Part shown: in pieces, positions 11,730 to 23,560 of the stretch
How the letters are laid out: each line of letters opens with the position of its first letter
How positions within the stretch are numbered: position 1 is the stretch's first letter
DNA from: Crocodylus rhombifer
Taxonomy: Eukaryota > Chordata > Crocodylia > Crocodylidae
NCBI GenBank assembly: GCA_038503035.1
Contig: JAVSML010021663.1
Span: 1-64,000 of the forward strand
Direction of reading: 5' to 3'
Length of the DNA: 64,000 bases
Notes under the pieces: model-generated
Seen by the model: only the letters and a program-made list of their open reading frames with translations
Told to the model about the DNA's origin: nothing
Database searches by the model: none
Translations under genes and position numbers: made by a program

Positions 11730-12565
11730 AACAGAACAGCCACAGGTTTTTGCTCCTTCAGAATTATCAGGGAATATTGTTCTTTATTCCATGTTGCAAA
11801 AAGAAGGCACATGTCTTATTGGGGGTGTGCAGTATGAAGAAAATATGATAATACAATCCTGCTTTAAAGACTTATTCTAGATCAGTTGACAGCAGCATGC
11901 ATTATCACAACAGTGAGGACCAGATTATCAAGTGAAGTCCAGTCCCTTAGTGTTGCTTGGGGAGGTGCAGAAAAGGTCCAGATTCTGTCTGCAGATGACT
12001 AGTAGGGAATGTCTTAGTGGTTGAAAACTGAGACAGCTAACTCTTGTGCCATTCACCCCCCCACTCCTGGAATTGGAGGCTTGCTACAAGAGATAGGGAA
12101 AGTGTATAATGAAATCATAAAGTTATACCTATTCTTCCCTGTCACGGGTCCTTCATGATGTAGTTGAAATGAACCCTTAATCTATCTGAAATATCTTAAA
12201 GGTTGGGGCTGATAACCTGGTCCTTAGAATTAGGGAGCTGTAACCAGTTTCTTGGTAATTCTGTCTCTTGGTCAAGTTGAACTTGATTTCAAGAAAATCA
12301 GTAAATTTGATTGTGAAAGCAAGTAGTTCAGTATACAGCCAGTCATTTTCATATACTGAAAACTGGGACTAGAATCTCTCTGATGTGTGAGATGGTGCTT
12401 TAATTCAGAATGGTATTTTCTTGGTAGTCACTTGCTTATTGGCACAAGTTGTTGACTTAGGAAGTGATAACAATTTAGGCACTTGGCTATGACCAGCAGC
12501 TTTACAGAAGAATGCTAATGAGTCTCTCATGAAGTCATTTCCTAACACTGTCAAAAATAAAAATA
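11730..12565. other. Non-coding, nothing recognised
   Basis: Ordinary AT-rich non-coding sequence. No exon, RNA gene or repeat end is visible. Confidence 0.4.
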
Positions 12566-13531
12566 CCATATTTACTCAAATATAAGATGACCCCCTAATA
12601 ATCAGATTCTGTATACAAAAAATTTATCAATTCTAATATCATAAAAGCCTTTGTCTGTCTGTCCATAATGCTCTGAGCCAACTGCACATGCACTGTCAAG
12701 AGCGTGCATGCTGATTGGTTGCGAGGGCCTGGAATGTTATGGACAGAGAGAGCGGCCATGCAGCTTTCCTCCCCCCACCGAACAGCCAGCAGGGAGGGAG
12801 AGGCAGTGGGGAAGAGGGGAGAAAGGAAGGGGAAAGGGGGGGGTTTCCAGTGGCAGCACTCCCCAGTTGCCACTGCGCTCCCCCCCACCCCGTGTGGCTG
12901 CCTGGCCCCAACAACAGCTGGCAGAGAGGGGGAGGCAGTGAGGCAGGGGGAGGGGAGGTAGGGAGTGGGGCATGTTGTGTGCCATTGGGTGTTGGTGACT
13001 GCTGCTGCATGCAAGCTCCTCTCCCCTGCCCACTGTTTCTGGGAGTCAGCGGTGGTGCAGAGTGGAGAGGTGGGGGGGGACGGGAGACTAATTGGGCTGC
13101 ACTGGGAGCAGCAGGGCATGGGGCCCACAGGGCCAGATGCGGGGGGGACCCACAGGGCCGGATGCAGAGCAGAGTCACTGCAGGGCGGTGGGTGGTGGCA
13201 CTCTGTCCCTGCCCACTCTCCGCCCCCTGTCATTTCATGATGGCAGTTTGCTAGTTTGTTATAATTTTCCAGGTGTAGAACCTAATTATTGGAGGATTGT
13301 CTTGAATTTGTGCCCTTCCCACTGCCACAACAGGGAAAATAGTAGCAGGGAGGGGGGAAGGTCACATTACCCCCTTGCCCTCTGTCCCTCTACTTCTCAC
13401 TGCAGTCTTCCTGCTCCTATCAGCATGTTTGCTCCATATGGACCAAGTGTTTCATGGGCATGCTCAGCATGGGCTGCATTTAATCAGGTTCATACTTAGC
13501 ACATGCTGTGTCTAGCAGGAGTTTAATAGTA

Positions 13532-13756
13532 CAGGTTTCCCTTGCCAACCAAGGTTTTGAATATCCACACTTAATATTCTATATACCATTTTGGCCACCA
13601 CATTATACAGTTTTGAGTAGCCACGGTTTTCCATGGCCGCGCATCAGGCCACTACCTCCCATTTTTCCCATAAGCCTTTTGTCTTGCCAGTCATGGTTTT
13701 GCCAACCATGGAAACTTTCAGGAACCTAACCCCAGTGTTTGGTGAGGGGAAACCTG
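13532..13756. mobile_element. Tigger-like MITE
   Basis: Ends CAGGTTTCCCTTGCCAACC and, inverted, CAGGTTTCCCCTCACC, each flanked by TA, fit a TcMar-Tigger/pogo-type non-autonomous element of 225 bp. The unoccupied site is preserved in the related element at about 2310-2330, where the same surrounding sequence carries a single TA. A second, larger MITE with the same CAGGTTTCCCTC start lies at 27523-28477. Confidence 0.75.
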
Positions 13757-13763
13757 TAGATAA

Positions 13764-14400
13764 TTTCATAGACATTAGGGGCTGGAAGGGACCTTGAGAG
13801 ATCATCGGGTCCAACCCCACCCCCCCCATAAGCAGGAAGTCAGCTGGGATCAAGTGACCCCAGCAAGAAATATATCGACCTAATTTTTTTTTTTCAGGAG
13901 TCCAGAGTAGGTGCTTGCACCACCTCTGGGGGTAGTTTGTTCCAGACCCTGGACGGTCGCATCGTAAAGAACTTTTTTCTTATATCCAGTCTAAATTGGC
14001 TTTCCTAGAGTTTATGGCCATTAGACCCTGTTATCCCCTGGGGGAGCTCTGGCAACCAGCTGTTCTCCCAGGTCCTGATGTACCCTTCTTATGTAATTGT
14101 AGGCTGCCACGAAGTCCCCCCGGAGCCTTCTCTTGTCAGACTGAACAGTCGCAAATCCCTCAGCCTCTCCTCATATGGCCTTCCCTCCAGGCCTTGGATC
14201 ATATGGGTAGCTCTCCTCTGGACTCACTCAAGCTTCTCCATGTCCTTCCTGAAGTGGTGGGGCAATACTGGACGCAGTACTCCAGTTGCGGTCTCACCAG
14301 GACCGAGTAAAGCTGGAGGATGACTTTCCTGGTTTTGCTTGAGATGCATCAGTGGATTCACGCCAGAGTTTGGTTAGCACTGCCAGCCACAGCATCACAA
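13764..14400 (-). mobile_element. CR1 LINE, 5'-truncated, minus strand
   Basis: Read on the minus strand this is the last part of CR1 ORF2 plus the 3' tail. The plus-strand text GGGCTGGAAGGGACCTTGAG near 13780 is the inverted CR1 3' end, preceded by the TTCATAGAC tail repeat. Upstream of that (higher coordinates) are the coding remains equivalent to the C-terminal domain, including the inverse of the VQRRA region near 14220. It is nested in the TIR element at 12566-14528. Confidence 0.85.
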
Positions 14401-14528
14401 ACTATATCAGGGATGACCAATGTATCTAATGGGGTGGAGGACAGTTTCTGGTACATGTTTGAAACATAAGATAAAGAGCTTTTTCCCATGCTGGAAAAAA
14501 CCCTCATCTTCTATTTGAGTCAATATTG

Positions 14529-15966
14529 TAGTTAATAGCATTTATATCAGAAAACCCTCTCCCGTTTTTATTATTTACTACAGAAGACCTAAAGACCAAG
14601 AGTCTCGAACAAAACTTCTTTTTGAATTCAATAGAAAGGCTGTTGATTTTAGTGGGCTTTAGAGCATAACCTAAAAACTCAGAAAATAAATCAACTTTCC
14701 ACTATTCTAAAGTTGTGTTTTACCTTATTAAAGTCATGGCCATGGTCAGAAAAATAGCTCTGTAGAAAGTTATCTTTCTGTTCTTGTTCTGCTATCATAA
14801 CTCCTTTGATAAGCATACTTAATTTTCTCTTCAAAACAAGCTTTGTATGATAGCGCAACTGTAAAACTTGATTGTGCAGCAAGCTCAATCTGGTCCCTGG
14901 AAATGAAACAATATCATTTTTTCTTTCATCTGTCATTGCTAACTGTCATAACATTTCTGGATTTGAAACTTGGCCTGTAGTTCTTGTATGAAATGCCAGA
15001 AAATACAGTTTTGCTCTTTTGTAGCTAGTCAGGTACTACTACTAGCCATTTAAAAAAATATATATATGGCCATTTTAGCCTATGGATTGTAGCAGCACAT
15101 TTATTTTTTCTTATGAAACGTATCCATGGGGCCCACATTTTTTATTGTACCTGGAAATGAGGGAAAGTCAGTGTTCTCCTTAAAAATGAATCTAAAATGT
15201 TTTAAAATAGTACTCCTTTTGCTATGAGAGTTTATGCTTCTATGTTTATATTTCTGTACATCTTTGTTTTTCAGCTCTCCCTGCCCAACGGCTTGGTTCT
15301 AAAGTGGGATATTCCTGTTCTGTGTATTGAATGTATTCTTTCCTTTGATAAGTCACAAACCAATTTAGACAGCCCATGCATAAGGAAATAAGAAGTGTTT
15401 AATTAGAATATGAATATAAAAGATGTCATTACTGATATCATACTGGTGAACTGTTACCAGTGGTAGAATGGCATGGCTTTCTGCATGTCAATGGGATACT
15501 TTCATGTGGATCCCTGGGATCACAGGAGTCTAATTCCATTATTTTGGTTACTTCTATGATTTTTATAAATGGCTGGTATCAGGCAGGAGTTCTGGCATTT
15601 ATTTTAGCATAGGACTTGGAGTTTTATGCAGCTTCAGTTGTTAAGCAATCATTCAAGTGCAAGGAAACATGGCTATATGAATCCTAAGTGAAGTCATGGC
15701 AAAAGAATGAGGCAGATCAGCTTTTTCATCTTAAGTAAATACTGGATTTTGCATACTTGGATCAAAATATTTTTAAGAAATCTTGGCTTGAACAAATTTA
15801 GGTAATTTAAAAATTTGGAGGTTTACTAAGAAACATCATATGAACATGATTGTCTATTTGGGGTTCAGTTTTTTTGCATCTTTATAGCATTTTGTACTGT
15901 CTAGTACTGGAGACAAGGCAACAAGGTATTTCAGAGATGACCAAGATCTGGTCGGCCCATGGAGCT
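14529..15966. other. Non-coding, nothing recognised
   Basis: AT-rich intron-like sequence with a short AT dinucleotide run near 15050. No exon or named repeat is recognised. Confidence 0.4.
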
Positions 15967-15974
15967 GTCATCTA

Positions 15975-16653
15975 CAGGGATCCAGGTTTTCTGCAGATTT
16001 TCCCCCTTTAAAGGAGAAAATCACAGATTTCTTTCTTTAAAGGAGAAAAACGTGAAGTATTCACCTTTGAAGTAGGAAAACATAGGTTTCCCCTTTTGCA
16101 AACAGTTCTCTGCAGGCTGGCAGTTCCATCCTGCAAGAAGTATTTACAGAAGGGTGGGAAACCCAAAGTCCTGTCTGGAGGAGGCAGGGGTGGGGCCTGA
16201 GAATCTGAGTCAGCCAGGGCGGCTCAGACTCACTTTTCCTCCTGCAAGGGAAGCAGCTTGCCCAGCCAGAGGCAGGCCCAACCCAGTCCCTGAGCCCCAG
16301 TCAAGGGCTTCCCAGGCAGCGCATTGTGGACTGCTGGGGCCTGGGCACAGGCGCAGGAAACTTCAGCAGGGGCCGGCACTGTTCAGAGCCACAAAGAAGG
16401 AGGAGGGACAGCTGCAGCTGGTGGACCTGTGGCCTGGTGCTGGTGGGAGCTGCTGCTGGGAGGGAGCAAGTGGGGTGAGGTAGATGGGTTGCACTGGCAG
16501 GGCTGCGGGTGCTGTGGATTGGGAGTGAGGGGCAACAGCACTGGCAGAAGCAGAGCACCAGCATATCAGTGCTGCTCAGTGCCACACAACAGGATCTTCT
16601 ACTTTTTTATTAGAGAATTTTTTATTTTTAAACAGAGAAAACCAGGATCCCAG
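15975..16653. mobile_element. hAT MITE with GC-rich core
   Basis: Ends CAGGGATCCAGGTTTTC and, inverted, CTGGGATCCTGGTTTTC form the terminal repeat. Flanking octamers GTCATCTA (15967-15974) and ATCATCTG (16654-16661) match at 6 of 8. The core (about 16150-16560) is GC-rich, open in several frames by composition, and carries GGAGTGAGGGGCA. A second left end of the same family starts at 54020. Confidence 0.7.
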
Positions 16654-17032
16654 ATCATCTGGCCCATGGGGCTTCCCAGGGGCCAGAAATTTGCTGGTGA
16701 GGGGGGTGGTGCCAGTGTTAATTGCCAAGACTTCCAGAGCTGTGGCAATTAACACTGCCACCACTTGTCCTGCTGCCAAATGTCTGGACCCTTGGGGAGG
16801 CTTGCAGAACAGATCCAGAGGATTGAGTCACTGCCAGACTGGATGAGTTGGTCACTGATGGGCTAGATTAATACTGATCTTTTGGTGTATTGTTCTCTCA
16901 GGTTTCTGTGGCTGTTTGCAGACCTTAACACCCCCCCTCCCCGGAAATAGCACTTTAAACTTTGTGCACTTCCATGCCTAGCCCAGCACATTCTCAGAAG
17001 AGGCAATGTGGTATTTGGACCCGGCTCACCCA

Positions 17033-17157
17033 ACATCTGTATAGATTGGGTGCTTTAGTGGGTCTTTTGGTGCTTTTTTTCTAAAAGCAGATTGAATCAG
17101 CTTTAGCTAAAAGCACCAAAAAGGCCCAGCTGAAGCGCCCAAAATCTACAGATGCTG
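17033..17157. mobile_element. Palindromic (fold-back) MITE
   Basis: The left arm (about 17033-17090) and the inverted right arm (about 17107-17157) share the order CATCTGTA-GATT, GGG-GCTT, TTGGTGCTTTT. The whole element therefore folds on itself around a short loop. A right-arm-like piece (GTGCCAAAAAGCCC, AATCTACA) recurs at about 50590-50630. Superfamily not determined. Confidence 0.5.
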
Positions 17158-17904
17158 CAGAGCCAGGTATCAGTAATGTGCTGCTGCTTCTGGTAAAATG
17201 TGGTTTTGTTTTCTTGGGGATTTTTTTATGTCTGCAAGGAGCCTATATAGAGTTTACATATTTTCAAACACCATCTTTATAGGTGGTTGGCTCTCTTTAT
17301 AGCTGGATAGTCATTTTTATCATGTGATAATTTGCATATGTGGCTAGTCTAAATGTATCGTGCGATTTAACCAGTGCATAATATATGTAACATGTATCGG
17401 GGCCTATGTTTTTTATTAATGATTTGTTGGGTTTTTTGGTTTATTTTTTAATTCTTTTTTTTTTAGTAAAAATTCAAATTCATTTGAAAATGAAACTTCA
17501 TTTGTAAAGTTTTGTACAAGAAAACATACAGGAGCTTTTCCATAGCTAGTGTTAAGTAATTTCTTTTATCACTCCCTGTAACCATGGGGGTTAAACAAGA
17601 GTTGAGTTAACTTAAAGGCTGCACTTCTGAATAGCTGCTAATGGTGAAGTAGTCTGACCAGGACCTGTGTGCGTCTCTCAATCTAACTGTTGTATGACCG
17701 AGTTAGGTATATCTGTCTGAAAAGTTATGATTTCTCATGCAGTAATTAGTGACTGTTGACCTTTCCTTTTTTAAGCTGAGATTTGCTTGGCAACTCAGTT
17801 TGTTTAAAAAAAGAAATAATTTTTAAAAAGGAAATGCTTGTTTTGGTTGGATGTTTTTATTCTTAGAAGGTTTGCCTTCTAAAATATAATCTTATAATTT
17901 TCAG
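17158..17904. other. Non-coding before the first visible exon
   Basis: AT-rich sequence leading into the polypyrimidine tract and acceptor of the 17905 exon. No promoter-like GC island precedes the exon, so this is probably intron rather than promoter. Confidence 0.4.
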
Positions 17905-17985
17905 CATTCAGTGTGAAGAACCAGAAGATCAACCTCTGAAACTTGTCGGGACAAAGAAGAATCTTCTGTTATCTATTATTACTTG
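17905..17985 (+). other. MTMR3: Probable 5'-UTR exon of MTMR3
   Basis: An 81-base block bounded by a good acceptor (TTATAATTTTCAG before 17905) and a consensus donor (GTAAGT at 17986). It contains no ATG. Spliced to 24977 it would extend the leader of MTMR3. One frame stays open across this exon and into the next before stopping, but it has no start codon here. Assignment to MTMR3 is by position, strand and splice-site quality. It could instead be a conserved exon of another transcript or a false match. Confidence 0.55.
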
Positions 17986-19715
17986 GTAAGTTAATAATTT
18001 TATCACTGTTTTTGAGATGATGTATCCATTGCTACAGGTTTCCCAAACTATAAATAACTAGCCTGATCACAGAATAAAAGAGAAAAAATAAGGTTAGCAT
18101 CCTAACATGTTGGTTACAACCTTGTGTTTTTATAGTTGTTGAGTTTATAAAAGAATTCTGGTCCAGAGTGTTTTACACGGGCTATTTCTTTACTATGCCG
18201 GCTGCTGTCTCTCTGACAAGTGTGTTATGGTAGTGGGAGATTTTCTGCCGCTAGAGTTGCACCTACTGCTCCAAATGACAGAAGCTCTGCTTGAAGCCTC
18301 CTTCCGTTGGCAGAGCTGTGATTTTATTTATGTTCCTGGTTTGACAAAGCTCTGTTAGTAAATGTTCTTAGTGTACAAAACCACCAAAAAGATTTCTAGC
18401 TCCTTCTTTCCTTTTTTGTGAAGAAAATCTTCCAAATGCAAAGCAAGTGCTGTCTCCCTAAGTCTCTGTTAACAGTAGAGTCTGAACAAGGCAATATAAA
18501 TGTCAGTATTGTTAACCACTCCATTACTGAACAGCTTAATAGAACCATTCAACTGTATTAAGATGCAGTGAAAGATTTTGGGGAAAAGGGTCATTGGAGC
18601 AGTTAGTTGCTGTCAGCAGTTGCAGGAATAAGAAACAAGAAGTATGATCTTACCTCAAAATGACTGTGTTCCCTTCACTCACAGTGGAAGAAAAGGATAT
18701 TTATTCTTTCCGTGATATTAAATGTCTCAACATCTCCCTGGGTATCAAACCTAAACAGCCTCTTGAGTGCCTCATGTCCAAATACTTCAGCCACTCTTGT
18801 TATCCAAACATTTGGCTTCCATCCTACAATTTCTTAGTGCAACTAACTTCTGTCTAACTTTAAAACTGTGGGGATGTCTCAAACTTTGTTTTAGTAGCAA
18901 ATAAATGAAACAGTGCTGGGAAGGGAACAAGGGGGAAGAAAAATTTAAATGCTTGTGTTTTTTATCTGTTTCTTATCCTTTCTCTCCTAATTTTCTTTGC
19001 TGCTCACACTCAAATGTATTCAAGTGTATGCAAAGTTATTTACTTTTTAAGTCCATTTGCATATCAGCTGGGTTTTCTGCTTTGAGGCTACTGAAAGATT
19101 TATAGTTAATGCTGGTTGTAATTATGGAAATATGTCCAGATATTTAGTTGGAGGGCATATTTTATCATGATAAGTACTTAGGATGAACCCATAGTAGCTG
19201 AGCAAAAGCTGAAGTCATGCCTTTTTATAATTATCTTGCTCTAGTAAGTGTGTGAATGGATAATTTACAGAAAGGCCAAATATTTTACTTTGGTTAAAGT
19301 TAACAGAAATAAAAGCACTGAAATGAACTGAAAACTTGATATCCCTTTGAGAGAATATTGATCACACCTATGAACCATACAGTCCTGTTGTCTCTGCTAT
19401 ATATAGCAATTTTCAATAGCTATGGGGAAGAAAAATATTATTTATGACAAAATGGGATACTGACACTGGATTGGAAATTAGTGCTGAAGATTGGAGACCA
19501 TCTGGAATAATGGTCCTCACAAATCCTTCACTAAAATAAAATTTATTTATTTATTTTTTTAAAATCCTATATGGATTTTGAAATCATCCAGTGTAAGAAC
19601 AGGCAAATGTTGGAAGGAGTGTAGTCAGTTAGTAGGTTTTTACCACATATGGTATATGTGTCCTAGAATCAAACTGTTTTGGAAACAGGTTGTAGCCACG
19701 GTCTGGGGAATAACA
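17986..19715 (+). other. MTMR3 intron, first part
   Basis: Start of the 6,991-base intron between the probable UTR exon and the start-codon exon. AT-rich and unstructured. No additional exon or recognisable transposon was seen. Confidence 0.4.
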
Positions 19716-20220
19716 GGATAACCCCTTACGGCATGTCCACACATGCAAGCACAGTTCAAATAGAAGTGGTGCAGATTTGAGTCTGGGTTTTTTGCCTTGG
19801 CGTACGTGCCCAGACATGTACTTCGGTGTGGTGCAATTTGTGCCACTTGAGGCAAAATAACCCTGCCCAGTTCCTCCCGGATGTGCAGCCAGGGGGAGCT
19901 AGAGCCTGGGACCAGCACCTGTGCTGTCCCCAGCAGTATAAAAAGCTGCCCTGTCCTGGCACCCTGGGTACAAAAAGCTGCCCTGTCACATAGCTCAAGG
20001 CTACTCGCTCTCAGGAGCTTTTGGGGCCCAGCCAATTGATATGTGGGGACACTGCGCCTTGTGACAACTGCTGAAGCAGCCCTGAGTGTTCTCTGCACCC
20101 TTTATCCACTGCAGCAGTCTGGCAGTGGGGGCTGCTGCCTAGCTGTGACCTGCTTTGCAGCTGCGACAACACATGGCCCCAAGGCTGTGTACCTGCCAGA
20201 CTCAGATGGGGACAGCACAA
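19716..20220. repeat. Possible MITE-like fragment
   Basis: The block starts with GGCATGTCCACACATGC, which resembles the GGGCATCTATACACG-type ends of the Harbinger-like MITEs here, and then becomes GC-rich. No opposite end was found; a hAT terminus begins directly at 20221, which may have interrupted it. Weak call. Confidence 0.25.
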
Positions 20221-22130
20221 CAGGGTGGATTGATTTAAATCAAGGTGATTTAAATCATTGATTTAACTCATGATTTAAACCACCAAGAGAAAACCCTGAT
20301 TTTAAATAATTGATTTAAATCAAGTTTCCCACTGATGCTTCTTCACATATTTCTTAAACAATGGCGCAAATCCGATCACTTAAACGTGTTAATTTACAAC
20401 TCAATACAGCATTTTACAACATCTGTCCTTAAACTCTTTTTTTTTTTAATTTTCAGATTTTATTAACTCTAACAGACAAGTCATCACAACACTAAACATA
20501 CGCTGTCCTTAAAACTTATACAACTAGATCTCGTCTTTCCCACTCCCACTGTCATTTTTATTCATAGACTGAAACAGAAATATGAGTTTTCCTGCTTTTT
20601 TAACTCCCAGTCTATTTTCCTAGCTTTGAGTGAATAACACCAAGCAGTGAAAATATATTCTCTCTGCTGCTACTGCTGTGAAAAGTTGGCTTAACAACTG
20701 AAGGAACTCTGTTTCAAGGTGCCTGGCTAATGATTTCCACCAATACAGGGGAAGTACTTTGTTCAAAACATCATCAGTAAACATGTACTGTTTAAATGGT
20801 TCCCCTCCAGCCCTGAAATATATTATGGCTGGCATAACTGAGGAATGATTTTAAGATGCCTATGCCATGGCAGCAATATCATCTTGAGAAGTTAGGCATC
20901 TACCTTTATATCTGGGGTTGAGACTGTTTGCCAGAAAATGAGGTAGAGTTAGTCCTCAATCCATTTGGTTCTTTATTGCCTGCAGTTTAACTTTCTGGTT
21001 AGGTATTTCTTTCTTCAATGTCTCTTGAAGTGCCTTCCAAATTTCGACAGCATCACCAATGCAGCAATAATCTCTCTGAAGTTTGTTTAAGGCTATGAAT
21101 ATAGGCTTCAGTATACTGAGCATATCCTCTACATTCCTCTTTAATCCAATGTTAGATACTTTGGATGAAATACTTCCATCTATTTTATCACTGTTTTCAT
21201 CACAATTTTTTATGAGAGTAGGCCAGTTCTTAATAAATTGTTCAAAACAATCAATCACAGAATTCCATCGAGCATCTTAAGGGAGAATTAATTTACATCC
21301 TTCTGCTCACTTCAGTGAAGCTGAAGCAAAATGGTCGTTATGGAAGTATTTTGCGACTTCAGCAACATTTTCTTTTATTTCTTGGGAAGTACTTAAGTCT
21401 TTGGCTAAAGTATGCATTAAATGGGCATTGCAGCCATATGTTGTTAAGGAGGATCCTTCTGTTTTTTCTTTTAAGTACCTTCTCATTTTTGCCATGTTTG
21501 CAGCATTGTCTGTGACAAAACTGTGCATGTGACAGTTGAATTTTTGTTCACAGTTTATTACAGCTTCCACTGCCACTTCTTTTAAATATTCTGCAGTGTG
21601 GGCATTTCCCAAAGTATCTGTTGTTTCTGAAAGATATGCAACCCCATCTTCTGTTATCACATTGGCACATATTACTAGATCATTGTGTACGTTGCTCCAC
21701 CCATCAAGGCTTAAACTGGCAAATTTCCCCTCTGTATTTCTTGCACACTGTTCAAGTTCCTTCTCATACACTGTATCTAGCAACCTTCCACCAATGTCTG
21801 CTCTACCAGGTGGAGTGTAGCCTGGTTGTAAGGCCTCAGCCATGTCAATGAAGTGTTTATTGTTAACAATGCAAAAAGGAGAATTTGTGACATAAATGAA
21901 CCATGCAATCTTTTCATTTATGATGTCTTGCTGGTATTTGCTGGTCCTTACTACAAACCCATCCATGGTGATGGTTTTACTGGATGTTTGAAGTCTTTTG
22001 CCTGCTACTGATACTTTGTTGTCTGAAATACATTTAGTGGGAGCACTGCTGCTAAAAGTACCAAGGATGACTCTAGAGTTGTTGCAGATAGACAGTCAAA
22101 GTCTCTTATGTGTAAATGGGATCCTGAAAC
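20221..22130 (-). mobile_element. Decayed hAT transposon, minus strand
   Basis: The end at 20221 is CAGGGTGGATTGATTTAAAT followed by repeated TGATTTAAATCA motifs, a typical hAT terminus. Read on the minus strand, 21966-21307 gives 219 uninterrupted codons of a hAT transposase, with DGWSNVHND, FVTDNAANMAKM (acidic catalytic region) and YGCNAHLMHTLAKDL. Then come ARWNSVIDCFEQF (after a stop and a shift near 21270-21310), a 100-codon stretch (21258-20956), and a C-terminal dimerisation-like end near 20650-20835 (YWWKSLARHLETEFL). The N-terminal BED finger and the other TIR were not found. Dead copy in an MTMR3 intron. Confidence 0.75.
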
Positions 22131-22729
22131 AAACATGATTTTTGAATCGTTATTCTTCTCAGTTCTTTTCACTGGATTATTCAGTTAATCATTTACATTT
22201 GTTTTTCAGCAAGGATGCTTCCAAATGACCAAAAAAGCTTAGACTGACTGCACTTAGAGTGCAGTCAATTTTGGAGTAAGCCCCATTGAACTCACTGGCA
22301 CTTCTCTTTTTTGAGAAAACAAGTATAGGATGGGGGGTTCCCTTGGGAAAGCTGAGTTACACTGAAGTAAAATAGGGAATCAATTTATGGCATCACCATT
22401 ATAGTCTGCGGCCATGAAGTTCCAAAATAAGGGGCGTGTATTATGTAATATAAAATAAGAAAATGACACCCAGTAGCAACTGGCAACTCTAGATTTCTCT
22501 TACTGCAGCTTTCTGTACTGCAAATTTGGGTGATAGATTCTAAACCTAGTTAACTAATTAAACAAGCCATAAGGATTAGCTAAGCTAAACCTCTTTTTCT
22601 AGCAGCATCCAAGATAGCAAACAGCTTGGGAATTTACTTGTTAAATCACACTTCTACTACAAGGCATAGAGAGAGTCTTGAGAGTGATGCATTGCAAAGT
22701 GACTTATTTAATTTACTAACTAGTTGATC
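22131..22729 (+). other. MTMR3 intron, unassigned
   Basis: AT-rich. Near 22240-22310 there is GGAGTAAGCCCCATTGAACT, a motif common in ancient reptile interspersed repeats. I cannot name the family. No exon. Confidence 0.35.
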
Positions 22730-23560
22730 CACGTTGTTCTTCTCCCCCTAGGCCCACTCCCCCCCAGGATCCCTCGCCTCCCCTGTGGTACCCAGGTTCC
22801 CAGTAACTCACAGTCCTTCCTCTGGGGGCTGTTTTATAGTTGATCTGGCCTCTGGGTCCCCACACCATCTCGGGCCTCCTGAAACCGTTGGCCTCGAGTT
22901 GAGGGTTCTTTCCTCTGGGCCCTGGGCCCTGCACTGGGCACCCAGGGAGCTCCTACGGGAGCCAAGCCTTCACTGGCTCCAGTTCCCCAGCCTCACGCCA
23001 GGGGTCTTTCCCCTTCCTGGGCCCTGCTTTGGGCACTGGGGCTCTTTTAGTTTAATGCTGAGCCACACTGCAGGGCTCTGGTTATGCAGCCTAGAGCTGG
23101 GGCTAACTTCAGCAGCCTTGAGCTGCTCCCAGGGCCGGCTTTCCATACGCCGACCTGCGCACCACGTGGGGCCTGAACAGCCTCAAGCTGCTCCCAGGGC
23201 TGGCTCTCCATGCACCGATCCACACCATGTGGGGCCTGAGCAGCCTCAGGCTGCTCCCAGGGCTGACTCTCCATGCAGCAATCCACACTTGTCGAGGCTC
23301 AGGCAGGGTCCATATAGTCTTCTGCGGAGCTCCTCTCTCCTCGCCATCACTTGCTGCACCTGCATTTTATTTACACTGGGGGCTCTGCCGTGATGTCTGC
23401 CGGACCTATAAAGCACAGTCTTCAATCGGGTCTGGGGCGCCTTGCATCCCCCCGGCCGCTCCCAGCTGTTACCTGATTATTGGAAATGTTCCACCAATCC
23501 CAAGTGTCATTCTCCAAGCCAGACTTGCCAGGCAAAAGCAACGAGCCCACCACACCTGTA
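22730..23560. repeat. GC-rich repeat with 3-unit tandem array
   Basis: A GC-rich island in AT-rich intron, possibly an LTR or part of a composite repeat, open in several frames by composition. It contains three tandem units of about 63-65 bases starting at 23113, 23178 and 23241. Each has the order CAGCCT, GCTGCTCCCAGGG, CTCTCCATGC and CCACAC or CACCACGTGGGG. No protein domain is recognisable. Confidence 0.5.

Larger units (their letters stand above)
12566..14528. mobile_element. Unnamed TIR DNA element, copy 2 (nested)
   Basis: Left terminus CCATATTTACTCAAATATAA and, inverted from the right, CAATATTGACTCAAATAG form a terminal inverted repeat of about 25-30 bases with TA on both flanks. Inner blocks are shared with 1161-2430 in the same order. 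Unlike that copy, it carries a GC-rich core (about 12640-13240) and two later insertions: a Tigger-like MITE (13532-13756) and a CR1 3' fragment (about 13764-14400). Long open frames in the core on both strands are composition artefacts; no transposase motif is present. The class is inferred from the ends; the family name is unknown to me. Confidence 0.6.

Noticed and set aside
12595..13254. 212-codon minus-strand and overlapping plus-strand frames
   Set aside because: They are the GC-rich core of the TIR element at 12566-14528; frames open on both strands by composition.
22785..23393. 202-codon open frame
   Set aside because: Explained by the GC-rich repeat and its in-frame tandem units; no domain and no start context or splicing.
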